Assembly (NCBI GenBank): GCA_964486075.1
Contig: CAZALU010000054.1
Span: 1-21,028, forward strand
Length of the DNA: 21,028 nucleotides
Direction: 5' to 3'
Source of the DNA: JAHIJO01 sp964486075
Lineage (GTDB): Bacteria > Verrucomicrobiota > Kiritimatiellia > JAAZAB01
A program made the position numbers and the translations under genes. Under the pieces are notes generated by a model. It did not search any database. It was not told where the DNA came from and worked only from the letters and a program-made list of their open reading frames with translations. The number at the start of each line of letters is the position of its first letter. Within the stretch, counting starts at the first letter, position 1. Positions 1 to 7,962 of the stretch are shown one piece after another.

Positions 1-39
1 GAATTATATCCATTTTCAAATCGGCCGCTTGAGGCAGTT

Positions 40-252
40 TCAGAACGGCGTTCGCGACGACGCTTCGTACACTACCACAATTCGGTCCGCCTGGTTCTTC
101 TCTGCCAATGCCTTCAAATTATTCAACAGCTTTTGCCGCCCCTTCACCGCATAGGAATAGTCCTTTGCCATGGATTTCTCTCGATGAACCGCTATTTCCA
201 CGCTAATGTTTTTTTCGTGCACATCCGCCAAACACATGATAACTTTCTTCAC
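40..252 (-). pseudogene. IS110-type transposase, N-terminal fragment (broken)
   Basis: The reading frame starts at a GTG at 252, with a strong AGGAGGG ribosome site six bases upstream, and runs 70 codons to a stop at 40. Residues 1-66 look like the N-terminal RuvC-like (DEDD) part of IS110-family transposases: a hydrophobic strand, then ADVHEKNISVEI, and the VVVYEAS strand that carries an acidic residue in this family. Full transposases have about 300-400 residues. Here the similarity stops after YEAS, and the last residues (SRTPF) look like out-of-frame sequence. Another minus frame stays open from about position 90 to the window edge (VANAVLKLPQAADL), so the fragment may be joined to unrelated DNA or frameshifted. 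It is very likely not a functional transposase. Family assignment rests on motif resemblance only. Confidence 0.55.
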
Positions 253-568
253 GGTCAGCCCTCCTGGTTGATTGGTTTAATGATTTGTTGCAAAATAGTT
301 ATACCACTTCCTGCGAGGACTGATTTTTTTTCAGCTACATGGTAACTCCGTGGTGATAATTCTTGTCTGTCGTGCCGCCGGCAGATCCGCTTAGGCGGAA
401 AAACCGCCTGTAATATCTCGTCCGAAAAAGATCGACATAGAAAAGGCCCGTAAAAGTGCTATTTATTGGGCAAAAACGAGCTGGTCTGATATTAATACCC
501 TATAGATTTTGTGGACGAGCCTGAAATGTACATGCAGTAATCGGTTCCATGGGATTGATGCACAGCCG
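253..568. other. Intergenic region upstream of cheB
   Basis: This stretch of about 315 bases has no convincing gene. Short open frames on either strand lack ribosome sites and family features. It holds one clear hairpin (separate entry). A TATAGA box at 501-506 and a TATTAA box at 490-495 lie upstream of cheB, but neither has a good -35 partner, so no promoter is called. Confidence 0.5.
381..410. repeat. Small palindrome, fragment of a dispersed repeat
   Basis: AGGCGG at 393-398 and CCGCCT at 404-409 form a perfect 6-bp stem around an AAAAA loop. The core ATCCGCTT-AGGCGGAAAA is nearly identical to part of the larger palindrome at 8908-8990, so this looks like a degenerate or partial copy of that intergenic repeat. 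It lacks a T tract on either side, so a terminator role is unlikely. Confidence 0.5.
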
Positions 569-1603
569 ATGAAAATGGCTATTGTCAACGATATGAAACT
601 CGCGGTGGAAGCCCTGCGCCGGGTGGTGCTATCCGTGCCGGGCTATGAGATCGCCTGGATCGCCCAGGATGGCGCCGAAGCCGTTGCCCGCTGCACGCAG
701 GATGTCCCCGACCTGATCTTGATGGATTTGATCATGCCGGTCATGGACGGCGTGGAGGCGACGCGGATTATCATGCATTCGACGCCCTGCGCAATCCTGG
801 TGGTGACGGCAACGGTAGCCGGCAACGCTGCGAAAGTTTTCGAGGCCATGGGGTTTGGCGCGCTGGACGCGGTTTGCACACCGGTGCTGGGCAAGGATGG
901 TCGCGTAGCGGGCGGAGGCGACCTGCTGAAGAAGATTGCCACCATCGCCGGACTCATCGGCAAACATGAGCACTGCCTGGATATGAAGCTCGCGGCGTGC
1001 CAGAGTAAGCCGGATTCGCGGGCGCCGCTGGTGGCCATCGGTGCCTCGACTGGCGGACCCAAGGCGTTGGCTGATATTTTATCGGCTCTGCCGGCCCGCC
1101 TGGAGGCGCCCGTGGTCGTGATTCAGCACGTGGACGTTCAGTTTGCGCGTGGGCTGACCGAATGGCTGGCCGGGCAGACCCCGTTGAGCGTGCTTGTAGC
1201 CGGGGAAGGGATGCTAATAGAGTCGGGCAAGGTGTATGTGGCGGGCACAAACGACCATCTGGTTGTGGGTGCTGATCTGGCATTGCATTACACACCCGAT
1301 CCGCGGGATTATCCGTACCGTCCCTCGGTGGACGCTTTTTTCAGGAGCGCGGGCAGCAATTGGCCGCGTCAAGGAATTGCCGTGCTGTTGACCGGCATGG
1401 GCAAAGACGGCGCCCGCGGCCTGCTCGCCCTGCGCCAGGACGGCTGGCATACCATGGCCCAGGACAAAACCACCTCCGTGATTTATGGCATGCCGCGCGC
1501 GGCGGCGGAGCTGGGGGCCGCCATGGAAGTTTTGCCGGTTCAAGATATAGCCCCTGCCATAGTGCAAGAGTTAACCAAAGGAAAACACCATGCCAAACAC
1601 TGA
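569..1603 (+). CDS. cheB: Chemotaxis response regulator protein-glutamate methylesterase CheB
   Basis: CheB removes methyl groups from (or deamidates) glutamyl/glutaminyl residues of chemoreceptors when its receiver domain is phosphorylated by CheA. The 344-residue protein has a receiver domain (about 1-125) with the typical MKMAIVND start and phosphoacceptor Asp53 in LMDLIMPVMDG. A linker and methylesterase domain (about 152-340) follow, with Ser160 in GASTGG, His187 in IQHVD and Asp280 in GMGKDG as catalytic triad. An in-frame TTG at 509 would add 20 residues, but CheB proteins normally start just before IVND, so the ATG at 569 is preferred; its ribosome site is weak. The gene overlaps the next one by 14 bases, implying co-transcription and coupled translation. 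No cheR, cheA, cheW or receptor gene is in the window. Confidence 0.93.
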   Translation: MKMAIVNDMKLAVEALRRVVLSVPGYEIAWIAQDGAEAVARCTQDVPDLILMDLIMPVMDGVEATRIIMHSTPCAILVVTATVAGNAAKVFEAMGFGALDAVCTPVLGKDGRVAGGGDLLKKIATIAGLIGKHEHCLDMKLAACQSKPDSRAPLVAIGASTGGPKALADILSALPARLEAPVVVIQHVDVQFARGLTEWLAGQTPLSVLVAGEGMLIESGKVYVAGTNDHLVVGADLALHYTPDPRDYPYRPSVDAFFRSAGSNWPRQGIAVLLTGMGKDGARGLLALRQDGWHTMAQDKTTSVIYGMPRAAAELGAAMEVLPVQDIAPAIVQELTKGKHHAKH

Positions 1604-2789
1604 TGCCGGCGCAATCCATGCCGCCCTGACCCAGCACCCGATCACCGTTCTGCTGGTGGACGACCAGCCCATTGTCGGCGATGCCGTACGCCGGATGCTG
1701 GCACCCGAAAAGGACATCGTCTTCCATTATTGCCGGGAACCCGCCAAGGCCATGGCCATGGCCGTCGAAATTGCGCCCACTATCATCCTGCAAGATCTGA
1801 TTATGCCGGAGATCGATGGCCTGACGTTGGTGCGCTTTTTTCGGGCGCATCCCAAGCTCAAAGACGTGCCCTTGATCGTGCTTTCCAGCAAGGAGGAGGC
1901 GACCACCAAAGCCGAAAGCTTTGCCGCCGGCGCCAACGACTACCTGGTTAAACTGCCGGACCGCATTGAACTGGTGGCCCGCATCCGCTACCACTCCCAG
2001 GCTTACATTATTCTACTGCAGAGGAACGAGGCCTACGGCGCCCTGCTCAAGAGCCAGCAGGCTCTGGCCGTGCAGTTGCAACAGGCCGCAGATTACGTGG
2101 TTTCGCTCCTGCCGGCCTCGCTTCAAGAGGGCCCGATCCGGACCGAATGGAAATACCTGCCCTCCACGGAACTGGGCGGCGATTCTTTCGGCTATCACTG
2201 GGTGGATGACGACAATTTTGCCATGTACCTCCTAGATGTCTGTGATCACGGTGTGGGGCCGGCCTTGCTGTCGGTTTCGGCGCTCAACGTGCTGCGTTCC
2301 CAGACCCTGCTCAATGTGGATTTTCGAGCGCCAGAACAAGTGCTTTCTGCCCTGAACGATATGTTCCAAATGGAAAACCATAACAACCTCTATTTCACCA
2401 TCTGGTACGGTGTGTACAATAAAACATCGGGCCGTCTTTCTTATTCCAGTGCGGGCCATCCGCCGGCGCTTTTGTTTTCGCCTTCCGGTCCGGTCGCGGA
2501 ATTGATGACTCCCAACATGGTTATCGGAGGCATGCCGGGCAGCAAGTATCAGCGCGCGACGCTGGAAATCCAGCGTCCGGCAAAACTGTATATTCTTTCC
2601 GATGGCGCCTACGAGATCCAACAGGCCGACGGCACAATGTGGACCCTGGAGGGACTGAAGGAGTTTCTGTTGCATCCGCCGGTGGAGGCCTCGTCGGAAA
2701 TCGAAAAACTTTACCAATATGTCCAGAAAATGCTGGGCAGCGCGGTTCTCGACGACGATTTCTCCATCGTCAAGGTGATCTTCCAGTGA
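1590..2789 (+). CDS. Response regulator with PP2C/SpoIIE-type phosphatase output domain
   Basis: The 399-residue protein has an N-terminal receiver domain (about 18-135) with acidic pair Asp24-Asp25, phosphoacceptor Asp69 in LQDLIMPEIDG and Lys121. A helical, probably coiled-coil linker (about 135-170) follows, then a PP2C-like Ser/Thr phosphatase domain of the RsbU/SpoIIE type (about 175-399). Metal-binding acidic residues are visible as Asp198 (LGGDSF), Asp216/Asp219 (LLDVCDHG), Asp338 (LSDGAYE) and the DDD at 388-390. Such proteins usually dephosphorylate an anti-sigma-factor antagonist in a partner-switching cascade, with the receiver gating activity. The ATG at 1590 lies inside the end of cheB, 8 bases after AAAGGA. 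The overlap suggests one chemosensory array may control both outputs. No STAS antagonist or HPK-type anti-sigma gene is nearby, so the target is unknown. Confidence 0.88.
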   Translation: MPNTDAGAIHAALTQHPITVLLVDDQPIVGDAVRRMLAPEKDIVFHYCREPAKAMAMAVEIAPTIILQDLIMPEIDGLTLVRFFRAHPKLKDVPLIVLSSKEEATTKAESFAAGANDYLVKLPDRIELVARIRYHSQAYIILLQRNEAYGALLKSQQALAVQLQQAADYVVSLLPASLQEGPIRTEWKYLPSTELGGDSFGYHWVDDDNFAMYLLDVCDHGVGPALLSVSALNVLRSQTLLNVDFRAPEQVLSALNDMFQMENHNNLYFTIWYGVYNKTSGRLSYSSAGHPPALLFSPSGPVAELMTPNMVIGGMPGSKYQRATLEIQRPAKLYILSDGAYEIQQADGTMWTLEGLKEFLLHPPVEASSEIEKLYQYVQKMLGSAVLDDDFSIVKVIFQ

Positions 2790-2802
2790 AGCCCGGCTTG
2801 TA

Positions 2803-2894
2803 GTGGAAGCGACGCCCCCGTCGCTTTCCTTTGCAGCCTCCGGGTTCGGTGCCCTGCCGCCCGAAATGCAAAGCGGCGAGGCCGCCGTTTCCAC
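2803..2894. repeat. Multi-hairpin intergenic palindrome, possible terminator
   Basis: GGAAGCGACG at 2805-2814 pairs with CGTCGC-TTTCC at 2819-2829 around a CCCC loop. The outer GTGGAA (2803-2808) also pairs with TTCCAC at 2889-2894, enclosing further GC-rich sequence. It begins 14 bases after the phosphatase stop, so it could end that transcript, though only a short TTTCCTTT follows the first stem. The layout resembles mobile or REP-like intergenic repeats more than a simple terminator. Confidence 0.5.
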
Positions 2895-3018
2895 GAGAAC
2901 GGCAGACTTTGGTTGCTTGTGAACGGACTTGTCCGCCCCAGGATAGGATTCCGAGTCGAAAAGACGGGGAGTTTCCATTCCGACAGGGCCTGAATAGCTG
3001 TAGGGCGGGCACGTACCG

Positions 3019-3428
3019 TCATCGGGATTGCCCGCCGCCCGAAGCAGGGATGATCCCTGTGAGCATATCCGAATAGGCCGCCGGCCCGGTCGCGATCAGT
3101 CGTTCAATGGGGAACGTCCGGCCTTCATCGTAGCTCAAGCGGGCGTTCTTGCGGCCGTCGTCCCATTTCGGGTTGACGGTGGAACCGAGCGTCTTTGGTC
3201 CGGTCCAGAGAATGCGGTTGCGGTCGTCGCCGGCCGCCCTGAGCGTGTAGCGCTCTATGGCGCAGGCCACCGGCGCTACCGGAAGCCCGCGGCGGAACTG
3301 GCCCCAGGTGTGGCCATGATCTTCGCTGAAAATCGCAAATACGCCCAGAGGTCAACCCGCCAGGCCGGGGCAACCAATCTGCCTTTGCGGTCTTGAATTA
3401 TTCCGTAGGCCCAGAAGGCCGAGCAGGG
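3019..3428 (-). pseudogene. Sialidase (BNR/Asp-box) remnant with frameshifts
   Basis: Reading the minus strand from 3345 down to 3019 gives a sialidase-like sequence: two Asp boxes, SEDHGHTW and SYDEGRTF, separated by CAIERYTL and NRILWTGP, then GPAAYSDML. Just upstream, in a different frame (about 3428-3346), lies AYGIIQDRKGRLVAPAW, which matches the GI-x-GRLVxPAW pattern that precedes the first Asp box in bacterial exo-sialidases. The two parts are joined only by a frameshift near 3345-3351. A third frame further upstream reads SIDPARPSGPT, suggesting another shift. After GPAAYSDML the similarity ends and a stop follows at 3019. The N-terminal RIP motif and first blades are missing. This is a decayed gene, once a carbohydrate-active enzyme. 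Sequencing errors could explain one shift but not the overall truncation. Confidence 0.6.
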
Positions 3429-3671
3429 TCAATACTCAGAGATACAGGAGCACGGGCAGGCCTGGGTTATACACGGCCACAAGGGGCATTGAAATCACCT
3501 CACAGGGTTGAATATGATGACACGCCCTAAATCGAAAGAGGGGAGCCAACAGGGAATACAAAGCAAACCTAAAATGAGGCGATCATATTATGTCTACTCG
3601 ACACAGAATCACATATTCAAAGAGTCTGAAAATGTTCGATGTATTCAGCGTTTATTACCGGCGCCAGCGAA
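3429..3671. other. Gap between sialidase remnant and D,D-carboxypeptidase gene
   Basis: No supported gene. On the minus strand a GAGGTGA box precedes an ATG at 3490, but the frame stops after 17 codons (MPLVAVYNPGLPVLLYL). It could be the dead start of the sialidase remnant or chance. The stretch nearest the carboxypeptidase stop is AT-rich without a clear hairpin. Confidence 0.35.
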
Positions 3672-4610
3672 TCAGCGTTTCCACCAGCCCTTTTTTGGCG
3701 GGGGGGCCGGAGGGGCATTTGTCAGCGAGGGTGGGGGGGCCACTTCTTTTTTCGGCGCCTTGAGGAAGCCTGTGGCCAGCAGTTCCGCCGCCTTGCTGTC
3801 GCGGATTTTCCGGTCCGTGCTTCCCATCACCACCGCGATCAGGCGCGTATCGCCTCGCTTGGCGGTGACAGCCATGGAATAGCCGGCAGCTTTGAACCAA
3901 CCGGTTTTTAATCCGTCACAACCTTCCACCTTGCTCAGCAGGTGATTGTGGGTTTCCAGGGTGAATTGGTTGTCTCGGAAACCGCGCTTGCGAGTCGATG
4001 TGTATCGCAAAGTATCCGGATATTTTAGGACTTCCCGGCAGAGCAGGGACAGGTCGCGAGCTGTGGTGACATCCGCTTGTTGGTCCTTGCCCGGGGGCAG
4101 GCCGTGAATTGAATGGAACTCCGTGGATTTCATGCCGAGCGACTGGGCGCGTTCGTTCATCAGGGCCACAAAGCCGTCCTTGCTCCCGGCCAGGTGGAGG
4201 GCCAATGCCATGGCTGCATCATTGGCCGACTGCACCATCAGGGCATAGAGCAGCTCGTCCACCGTGAATACCTCGTTTTCCTTGAGATACACCTGGGAAC
4301 CGCCGATTTTAGCGGCATCTGCGGTTACCGTAACCTTGTCCTGTAAGCTCAATTTGCCTTCCTGGATTTTATCCAAGATGAGCAGCAGATCCATTAGTTT
4401 AAGGACGCTGGCCGGGTAGCCTTTGGTATCAGAATTGTCCTCGACCAGAATTTGGCCGGTGTCCGCGTCAACGACGATGGCGCCCTTGTACGGATTGGCG
4501 CTTAAGTTTTCCAGGCTGGCGGCATTCGAGGCGTGGGGTGCCAGGCAGAACATGACCGCCAGGCATGAACACAGGGCGAAAGAAAACCGGTGGGAGCAGG
4601 AATGCGTCAT
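3672..4610 (-). CDS. Serine-type D-alanyl-D-alanine carboxypeptidase (PBP5/DacF family)
   Basis: The enzyme trims the terminal D-alanine from peptidoglycan stem peptides in the periplasm. An N-terminal signal peptide (about 1-30, hydrophobic FALCSCLAVMFCLAP, likely cleavage after SNA) leads to a peptidase S11 domain. All three active-site motifs are present: Ser68-x-x-Lys71 (PASVLK), Ser128-x-Asn130 (QSAND) and Lys235-Thr-Gly (GLKTGWF). The protein has 312 residues; PBP5 homologues often have a further C-terminal domain and amphipathic anchor. Here the catalytic domain is followed only by a proline-rich basic tail (VAPPPSLTNAPPAPPPKK) ending in WWKR, so a peripheral membrane or wall contact is possible. 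The ATG at 4610 has GGAGA about 8 bases upstream. It is the last gene of a same-strand run, 129 bases after the kinase, so linkage to the sugar genes is uncertain. Confidence 0.92.
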   Translation of the reverse strand: MTHSCSHRFSFALCSCLAVMFCLAPHASNAASLENLSANPYKGAIVVDADTGQILVEDNSDTKGYPASVLKLMDLLLILDKIQEGKLSLQDKVTVTADAAKIGGSQVYLKENEVFTVDELLYALMVQSANDAAMALALHLAGSKDGFVALMNERAQSLGMKSTEFHSIHGLPPGKDQQADVTTARDLSLLCREVLKYPDTLRYTSTRKRGFRDNQFTLETHNHLLSKVEGCDGLKTGWFKAAGYSMAVTAKRGDTRLIAVVMGSTDRKIRDSKAAELLATGFLKAPKKEVAPPPSLTNAPPAPPPKKGWWKR

Positions 4611-4739
4611 GGGTATTCTCCAATGTTTGCTGTCAATCCGCTCGTAAGTAGCCGGGATAAACCCAGCTCTACCTTTTAACGTCAGAAGGGTAACAAGCCC
4701 TGAACCCTGGCCCGAATCCTTCCCCCCGCTTAGTGGCGC

Positions 4740-5771
4740 TCAGCGCTGTACCCGGCCGGAGGCGTCGCCGCCCGACAGTTTGTCCACTTCCTCGGCCGTC
4801 ACCCGGTTGAAATCGCCCGGGATGGCATGCTTAAGACAGCTGGCGGCTACCGCGAAATTCAGGGCATCCTCGGGTTTGCGTTCACCGGCCAGACCGAAAA
4901 TCAGCCCTGCGGCAAAGGCATCGCCGCCGCCGACCCGGTCCACGATGTCGGTGATATTATATTTGCGGCTGAGCAGGAATTGCTTGCGGTCGTTGAGACA
5001 GGCTGACCATCCGTTATGATCGGCTCCGTGGCTTTCGCGCAGAGTAACCGCAAGCATTTTCAGGTTGGGGAATGTTTCAAGAACTTTATCCGTTAGGGCC
5101 TGGTATTGGGCCGATTCCAGCTTGCCCTTACTCACATCCACGGGCAGCTTGATCCCCAGCGATTTCTGGCAATCCTCCTCGTTGGCAATTCCGATATCCA
5201 CGTACTGCACCAGTTCGCCCATGACTTCCGGGGCGGTTTTGCCATACTTCCAAAGTTTGCCGCGGTAGTTGAAGTCGCAGGAGACGGTCAGCCCGGCCTG
5301 GCGCGCAGCCTGGACCGATTCCAGCGATAGATTGGCGGCCGACTGACTGATGGCCGGTGTGATGCCACTGATATGAAACCAAGTCGCACCGCTAAAAACT
5401 TTTTTCCAATCGATAGCGCCGGGTTGGGCCAGGGCAATGGCCGAATGGGCGCGGTCATAGACCACTTTCGAGCCCCGCTGGTTGGCCCCGCTTTCCAGAT
5501 AATAGATACCCATGCGGCCTGCTCCCCGGATAATCAAGGATGTGTCCACGCCGAAACGGCGTAGTTCGGCGACACAGGCGTCGCCGATGTCATTTTTCGG
5601 CAGGACGCTGGTAAAGGCCGCTTCCATTCCGAAGTTGGCCAGCGACACCGCCACATTCGCTTCGCCGCCGCCAAATGTGGCTTCGAGGATCGGCGATTGA
5701 AAGAACCGCTCAAAACCGGGGGATTTCAGACGCAACATGATTTCACCGAAAGTTACTACGCGTGGTTTCAT
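4740..5771 (-). CDS. kdgK: 2-dehydro-3-deoxygluconokinase (PfkB/ribokinase family)
   Basis: It phosphorylates 2-keto-3-deoxy-D-gluconate with ATP to give KDPG, the step before KDPG aldolase. The 343-residue length fits KdgK. PfkB features are visible: substrate-binding GGGEANVAVSLANFG (34-48), the KdgK-like DFNYRGKLW (166-174), and the anion-hole/catalytic motif DRVGGGDAFAAG (278-289) with Asp284 as likely base. The start MKPRVVTFGEIMLRL is typical of the family. The ATG at 5771 follows AAGGAAAAG. The KDPG aldolase gene lies 129 bases upstream on the same strand, which strongly supports the substrate. The C-terminal 15 residues after DKLSGGD look disordered. Confidence 0.9.
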   Translation of the reverse strand: MKPRVVTFGEIMLRLKSPGFERFFQSPILEATFGGGEANVAVSLANFGMEAAFTSVLPKNDIGDACVAELRRFGVDTSLIIRGAGRMGIYYLESGANQRGSKVVYDRAHSAIALAQPGAIDWKKVFSGATWFHISGITPAISQSAANLSLESVQAARQAGLTVSCDFNYRGKLWKYGKTAPEVMGELVQYVDIGIANEEDCQKSLGIKLPVDVSKGKLESAQYQALTDKVLETFPNLKMLAVTLRESHGADHNGWSACLNDRKQFLLSRKYNITDIVDRVGGGDAFAAGLIFGLAGERKPEDALNFAVAASCLKHAIPGDFNRVTAEEVDKLSGGDASGRVQR

Positions 5772-5900
5772 ATTCTTTTCCTTTTATTATTTGGGATGAT
5801 TCAACGGTTCACGGTGAGAATGTTCACGGTTAAGGAATTGTTTATCTAATTTACAACCGATGAACGGTGAACTCTCTTGACCTCTAAACTTTTTCAATAC

Positions 5901-6866
5901 CTATTTCTTCTGCAGCAAATGCACAGCAAATCCGCCGAATTCATCTTTCAAATACACGGCCACCATATTGCCGGTTGGATCTTTCTTAGCTGAATTCATA
6001 TCCACGGCCACGCCTTTGCGGGTCAGCCAGGCTATGGCCCGGGCGATGCTGTTCGTCGCCACCGCGATATGCCCGTGGGCTCCCAGTCCCTTGCTCTTAT
6101 TGATTTCCAGTCCCTTGCCTGCGAAGTTGGAACTGTTGCCTTCTTTTAGCGCCATGTTGAACATCCCCGCCAGTTGGCGGGCCAGGGTCAGTGAGCCATC
6201 GGCGTCGGCGGTGTTCAGGCCGACATGGCCCAGGTCGAAGCCGAGCATGATGGCAATGGCTTCCTGTGTCAGGCGCGTGATTTCAGAGAACTTGTCGCCC
6301 TTGATGAATTCATCTTTGACCATCCAGCTTCCGCCGCAGGCCAGCACTTTCGGGAACAGGATATATTCGGTGAGGTTTGCCGCGCTGATCCCGCCGGTGG
6401 GAATGAATTTTACCATGCCGTAGGGCGCGCTCATGGCTTTCAGGGTTTTGATTCCGCCGAATGAGTCCGCCGGGAAAAATTTCACGACCTCCAGTCCGTG
6501 ATCCAGCGCCATCTGGATTTCGGTCGGAGTCGCCACGCCGGGCGTGATGGGAATCTTCCGGTCATTGCAGTGCTTGACCACTGCCGGGCTGAAACCGGGG
6601 GTGACGATGAACTTGGCACCGGCCTTGACCGCACGTTCGGCTTGGTCGACGGTCAGTACCGTGCCGGCGCCCACTAGCATATCGGGGTGGGCTGCGCAGA
6701 TCTGGCGGATGGATTCTTCGGCAGCGGCGGTGCGGAAGGTGATTTCCGCCAAGGGCAATCCGCCGTCTTTCAAAGCTTGGGCCAAGGGCACGGCGTTCTT
6801 GGCGTTATCGATCTTAACAACGGGCACGACCCCCAGATCGCTGATCTTTTGCAGTATTTCGTTCAC
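5901..6866 (-). CDS. eda: KDPG/KHG aldolase (Eda) fused to a C-terminal VOC-like domain
   Basis: Residues 1-210 form a class I 2-dehydro-3-deoxyphosphogluconate aldolase, cleaving KDPG to pyruvate and glyceraldehyde 3-phosphate. Catalytic Glu41 and Arg45 (AEITFRT), the GAGTVL loop at 66-71 and Schiff-base Lys129 (VVKFFPAD) are present. Usual Eda proteins end near 210-215 residues. This one continues about 110 residues (HVGLN..., HGHIAVAT, GGFAVHLLQKK) with a pattern suggestive of the glyoxalase/vicinal-oxygen-chelate fold. That assignment is inference, and the extra domain's role is unknown. The start is a GTG at 6866 preceded by AAAGGAGA. It lies 13 bases after the upstream dehydrogenase stop, so the two are clearly one operon. 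Confidence 0.9.
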   Translation of the reverse strand: MNEILQKISDLGVVPVVKIDNAKNAVPLAQALKDGGLPLAEITFRTAAAEESIRQICAAHPDMLVGAGTVLTVDQAERAVKAGAKFIVTPGFSPAVVKHCNDRKIPITPGVATPTEIQMALDHGLEVVKFFPADSFGGIKTLKAMSAPYGMVKFIPTGGISAANLTEYILFPKVLACGGSWMVKDEFIKGDKFSEITRLTQEAIAIMLGFDLGHVGLNTADADGSLTLARQLAGMFNMALKEGNSSNFAGKGLEINKSKGLGAHGHIAVATNSIARAIAWLTRKGVAVDMNSAKKDPTGNMVAVYLKDEFGGFAVHLLQKK

Positions 6867-6879
6867 GGATGTCTCCTTT

Positions 6880-7842
6880 CTATATCTTATTTATCGGATA
6901 CTTTGGCGAGAACTTGGTCAGAGCATCGCGCACATTTTCCGCCGCTTTACGTTTTAGCTCAGTCTGGGATTCCTCGGTATACCAGCCAGTATGCCCGGAG
7001 ACCGTGATGTTGTCAAGGGTCAGCAGGGGATTGTCTTGGTTGATCGGCTCCTTTTCAAACACATCCAGGCCGGCGCTGTTGATCCAGCCTTCATGCAATG
7101 CCTTGTAAAGCGCTTGCTCATCAATAATCGGGCCGCGCGAGGTGTTAACAATGATGGCCGTGCGTTTCATTTTACGGAAGACAGCCTCGTTGAAAAGACC
7201 CCTCGTCTTATCGTTCAGCGGCATGTGGATTGAGAAAAAATCGCCTTCGGCCAGGGCAGCGTCCCATTCCGACTTTTCGGCGCCGGCTTTGCGGATCGTG
7301 TCGGCATCTAGGAACGGGTCTACTACCAAGACGCGGCCCAGTTGGAATCCAGTCAGCTTGCGGTGCAGGATGCGGGCAATCTGGCCGAAGCCGAAAAGCA
7401 CCAGGGTTTTGCCCTGGAGCCGCCATTGCGGTCCCGCGCTGCCGATGTTCCACGTGCCGGCACGCACCTGGCGATCCCGCAGGGCCACCTTGCGCACACA
7501 ACTCATGAGCAGTGCCAGTGCCTGGTCTGAAACGTCCTCGCCGCAGTAGTCGGGCACGTTGGCGACCCAGATGCCCTTGGCCGTGGCGGCCTTGACATCC
7601 ACGTTGTCGTAGCCGACGCCGTAGCGGGAAATCACCTTGCATTTCGTCATCGCGCCGATCACCTCGTCCGTGATGGGCGCCAGATTGACGATCACGCCGT
7701 CGGCGTCGGCGCAGGCTTGCGCCAGGTCCGCAGCCGCCTGGCTCTTAACCGTAATAATGTCCGCGCCCAGGGGCTGGAGCGCTTCCGTTTCCTCCCGGTA
7801 ATTCGGGTAACGATCGTCGGCAATAATCACTTTGTATTTCAT
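6880..7842 (-). CDS. D-isomer-specific 2-hydroxyacid dehydrogenase (CtBP-like)
   Basis: The 320-residue protein is an NAD(P)-dependent 2-hydroxyacid dehydrogenase. The Rossmann nucleotide site is LFGFGQIA (149-156). The catalytic residues of the family are Arg236 (NTSRGPI), Glu265 (DVFEKEP) and His284 (SGHTGWYTEES). Histidine followed by a WY-x-E-E-S segment is characteristic of the C-terminal-binding-protein-like branch rather than SerA. Substrates vary widely in this branch (glyoxylate, hydroxypyruvate, phosphonate- or sugar-derived 2-keto acids), so none is assigned. The ATG at 7842 follows AAGGAAAG. It sits 13 bases before the KDPG aldolase gene, so a 2-keto acid or uronate-derived substrate is plausible by context. 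Confidence 0.88.
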   Translation of the reverse strand: MKYKVIIADDRYPNYREETEALQPLGADIITVKSQAAADLAQACADADGVIVNLAPITDEVIGAMTKCKVISRYGVGYDNVDVKAATAKGIWVANVPDYCGEDVSDQALALLMSCVRKVALRDRQVRAGTWNIGSAGPQWRLQGKTLVLFGFGQIARILHRKLTGFQLGRVLVVDPFLDADTIRKAGAEKSEWDAALAEGDFFSIHMPLNDKTRGLFNEAVFRKMKRTAIIVNTSRGPIIDEQALYKALHEGWINSAGLDVFEKEPINQDNPLLTLDNITVSGHTGWYTEESQTELKRKAAENVRDALTKFSPKYPINKI

Positions 7843-7962
7843 ATAAACTTTCCTTCAAAAAAAATAGCAGGCTTGAATATTGTGTTAGCGAAAGACTCTA
7901 TCCGAACTGGTAATCGGTGTTTGGAGCCTCCCCCCTGAACCCCGAACCCTGACCACTCTGCA

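Noticed and set aside
509..568. N-terminal extension of cheB from a TTG at 509
   Set aside because: CheB proteins normally begin directly before the IVND strand; the 20 extra residues (Cys/Arg/His-rich) have no family counterpart.
1341..1994. Long minus-strand frame across cheB and the phosphatase gene
   Set aside because: It is a shadow of two well-supported plus-strand genes in high-GC DNA, rich in His/Gly/Arg, with no domain features.
3508..3882. Plus-strand open frame over the end of the carboxypeptidase gene
   Set aside because: It is antisense to a gene with all catalytic motifs, is low in complexity and has no recognised domain.
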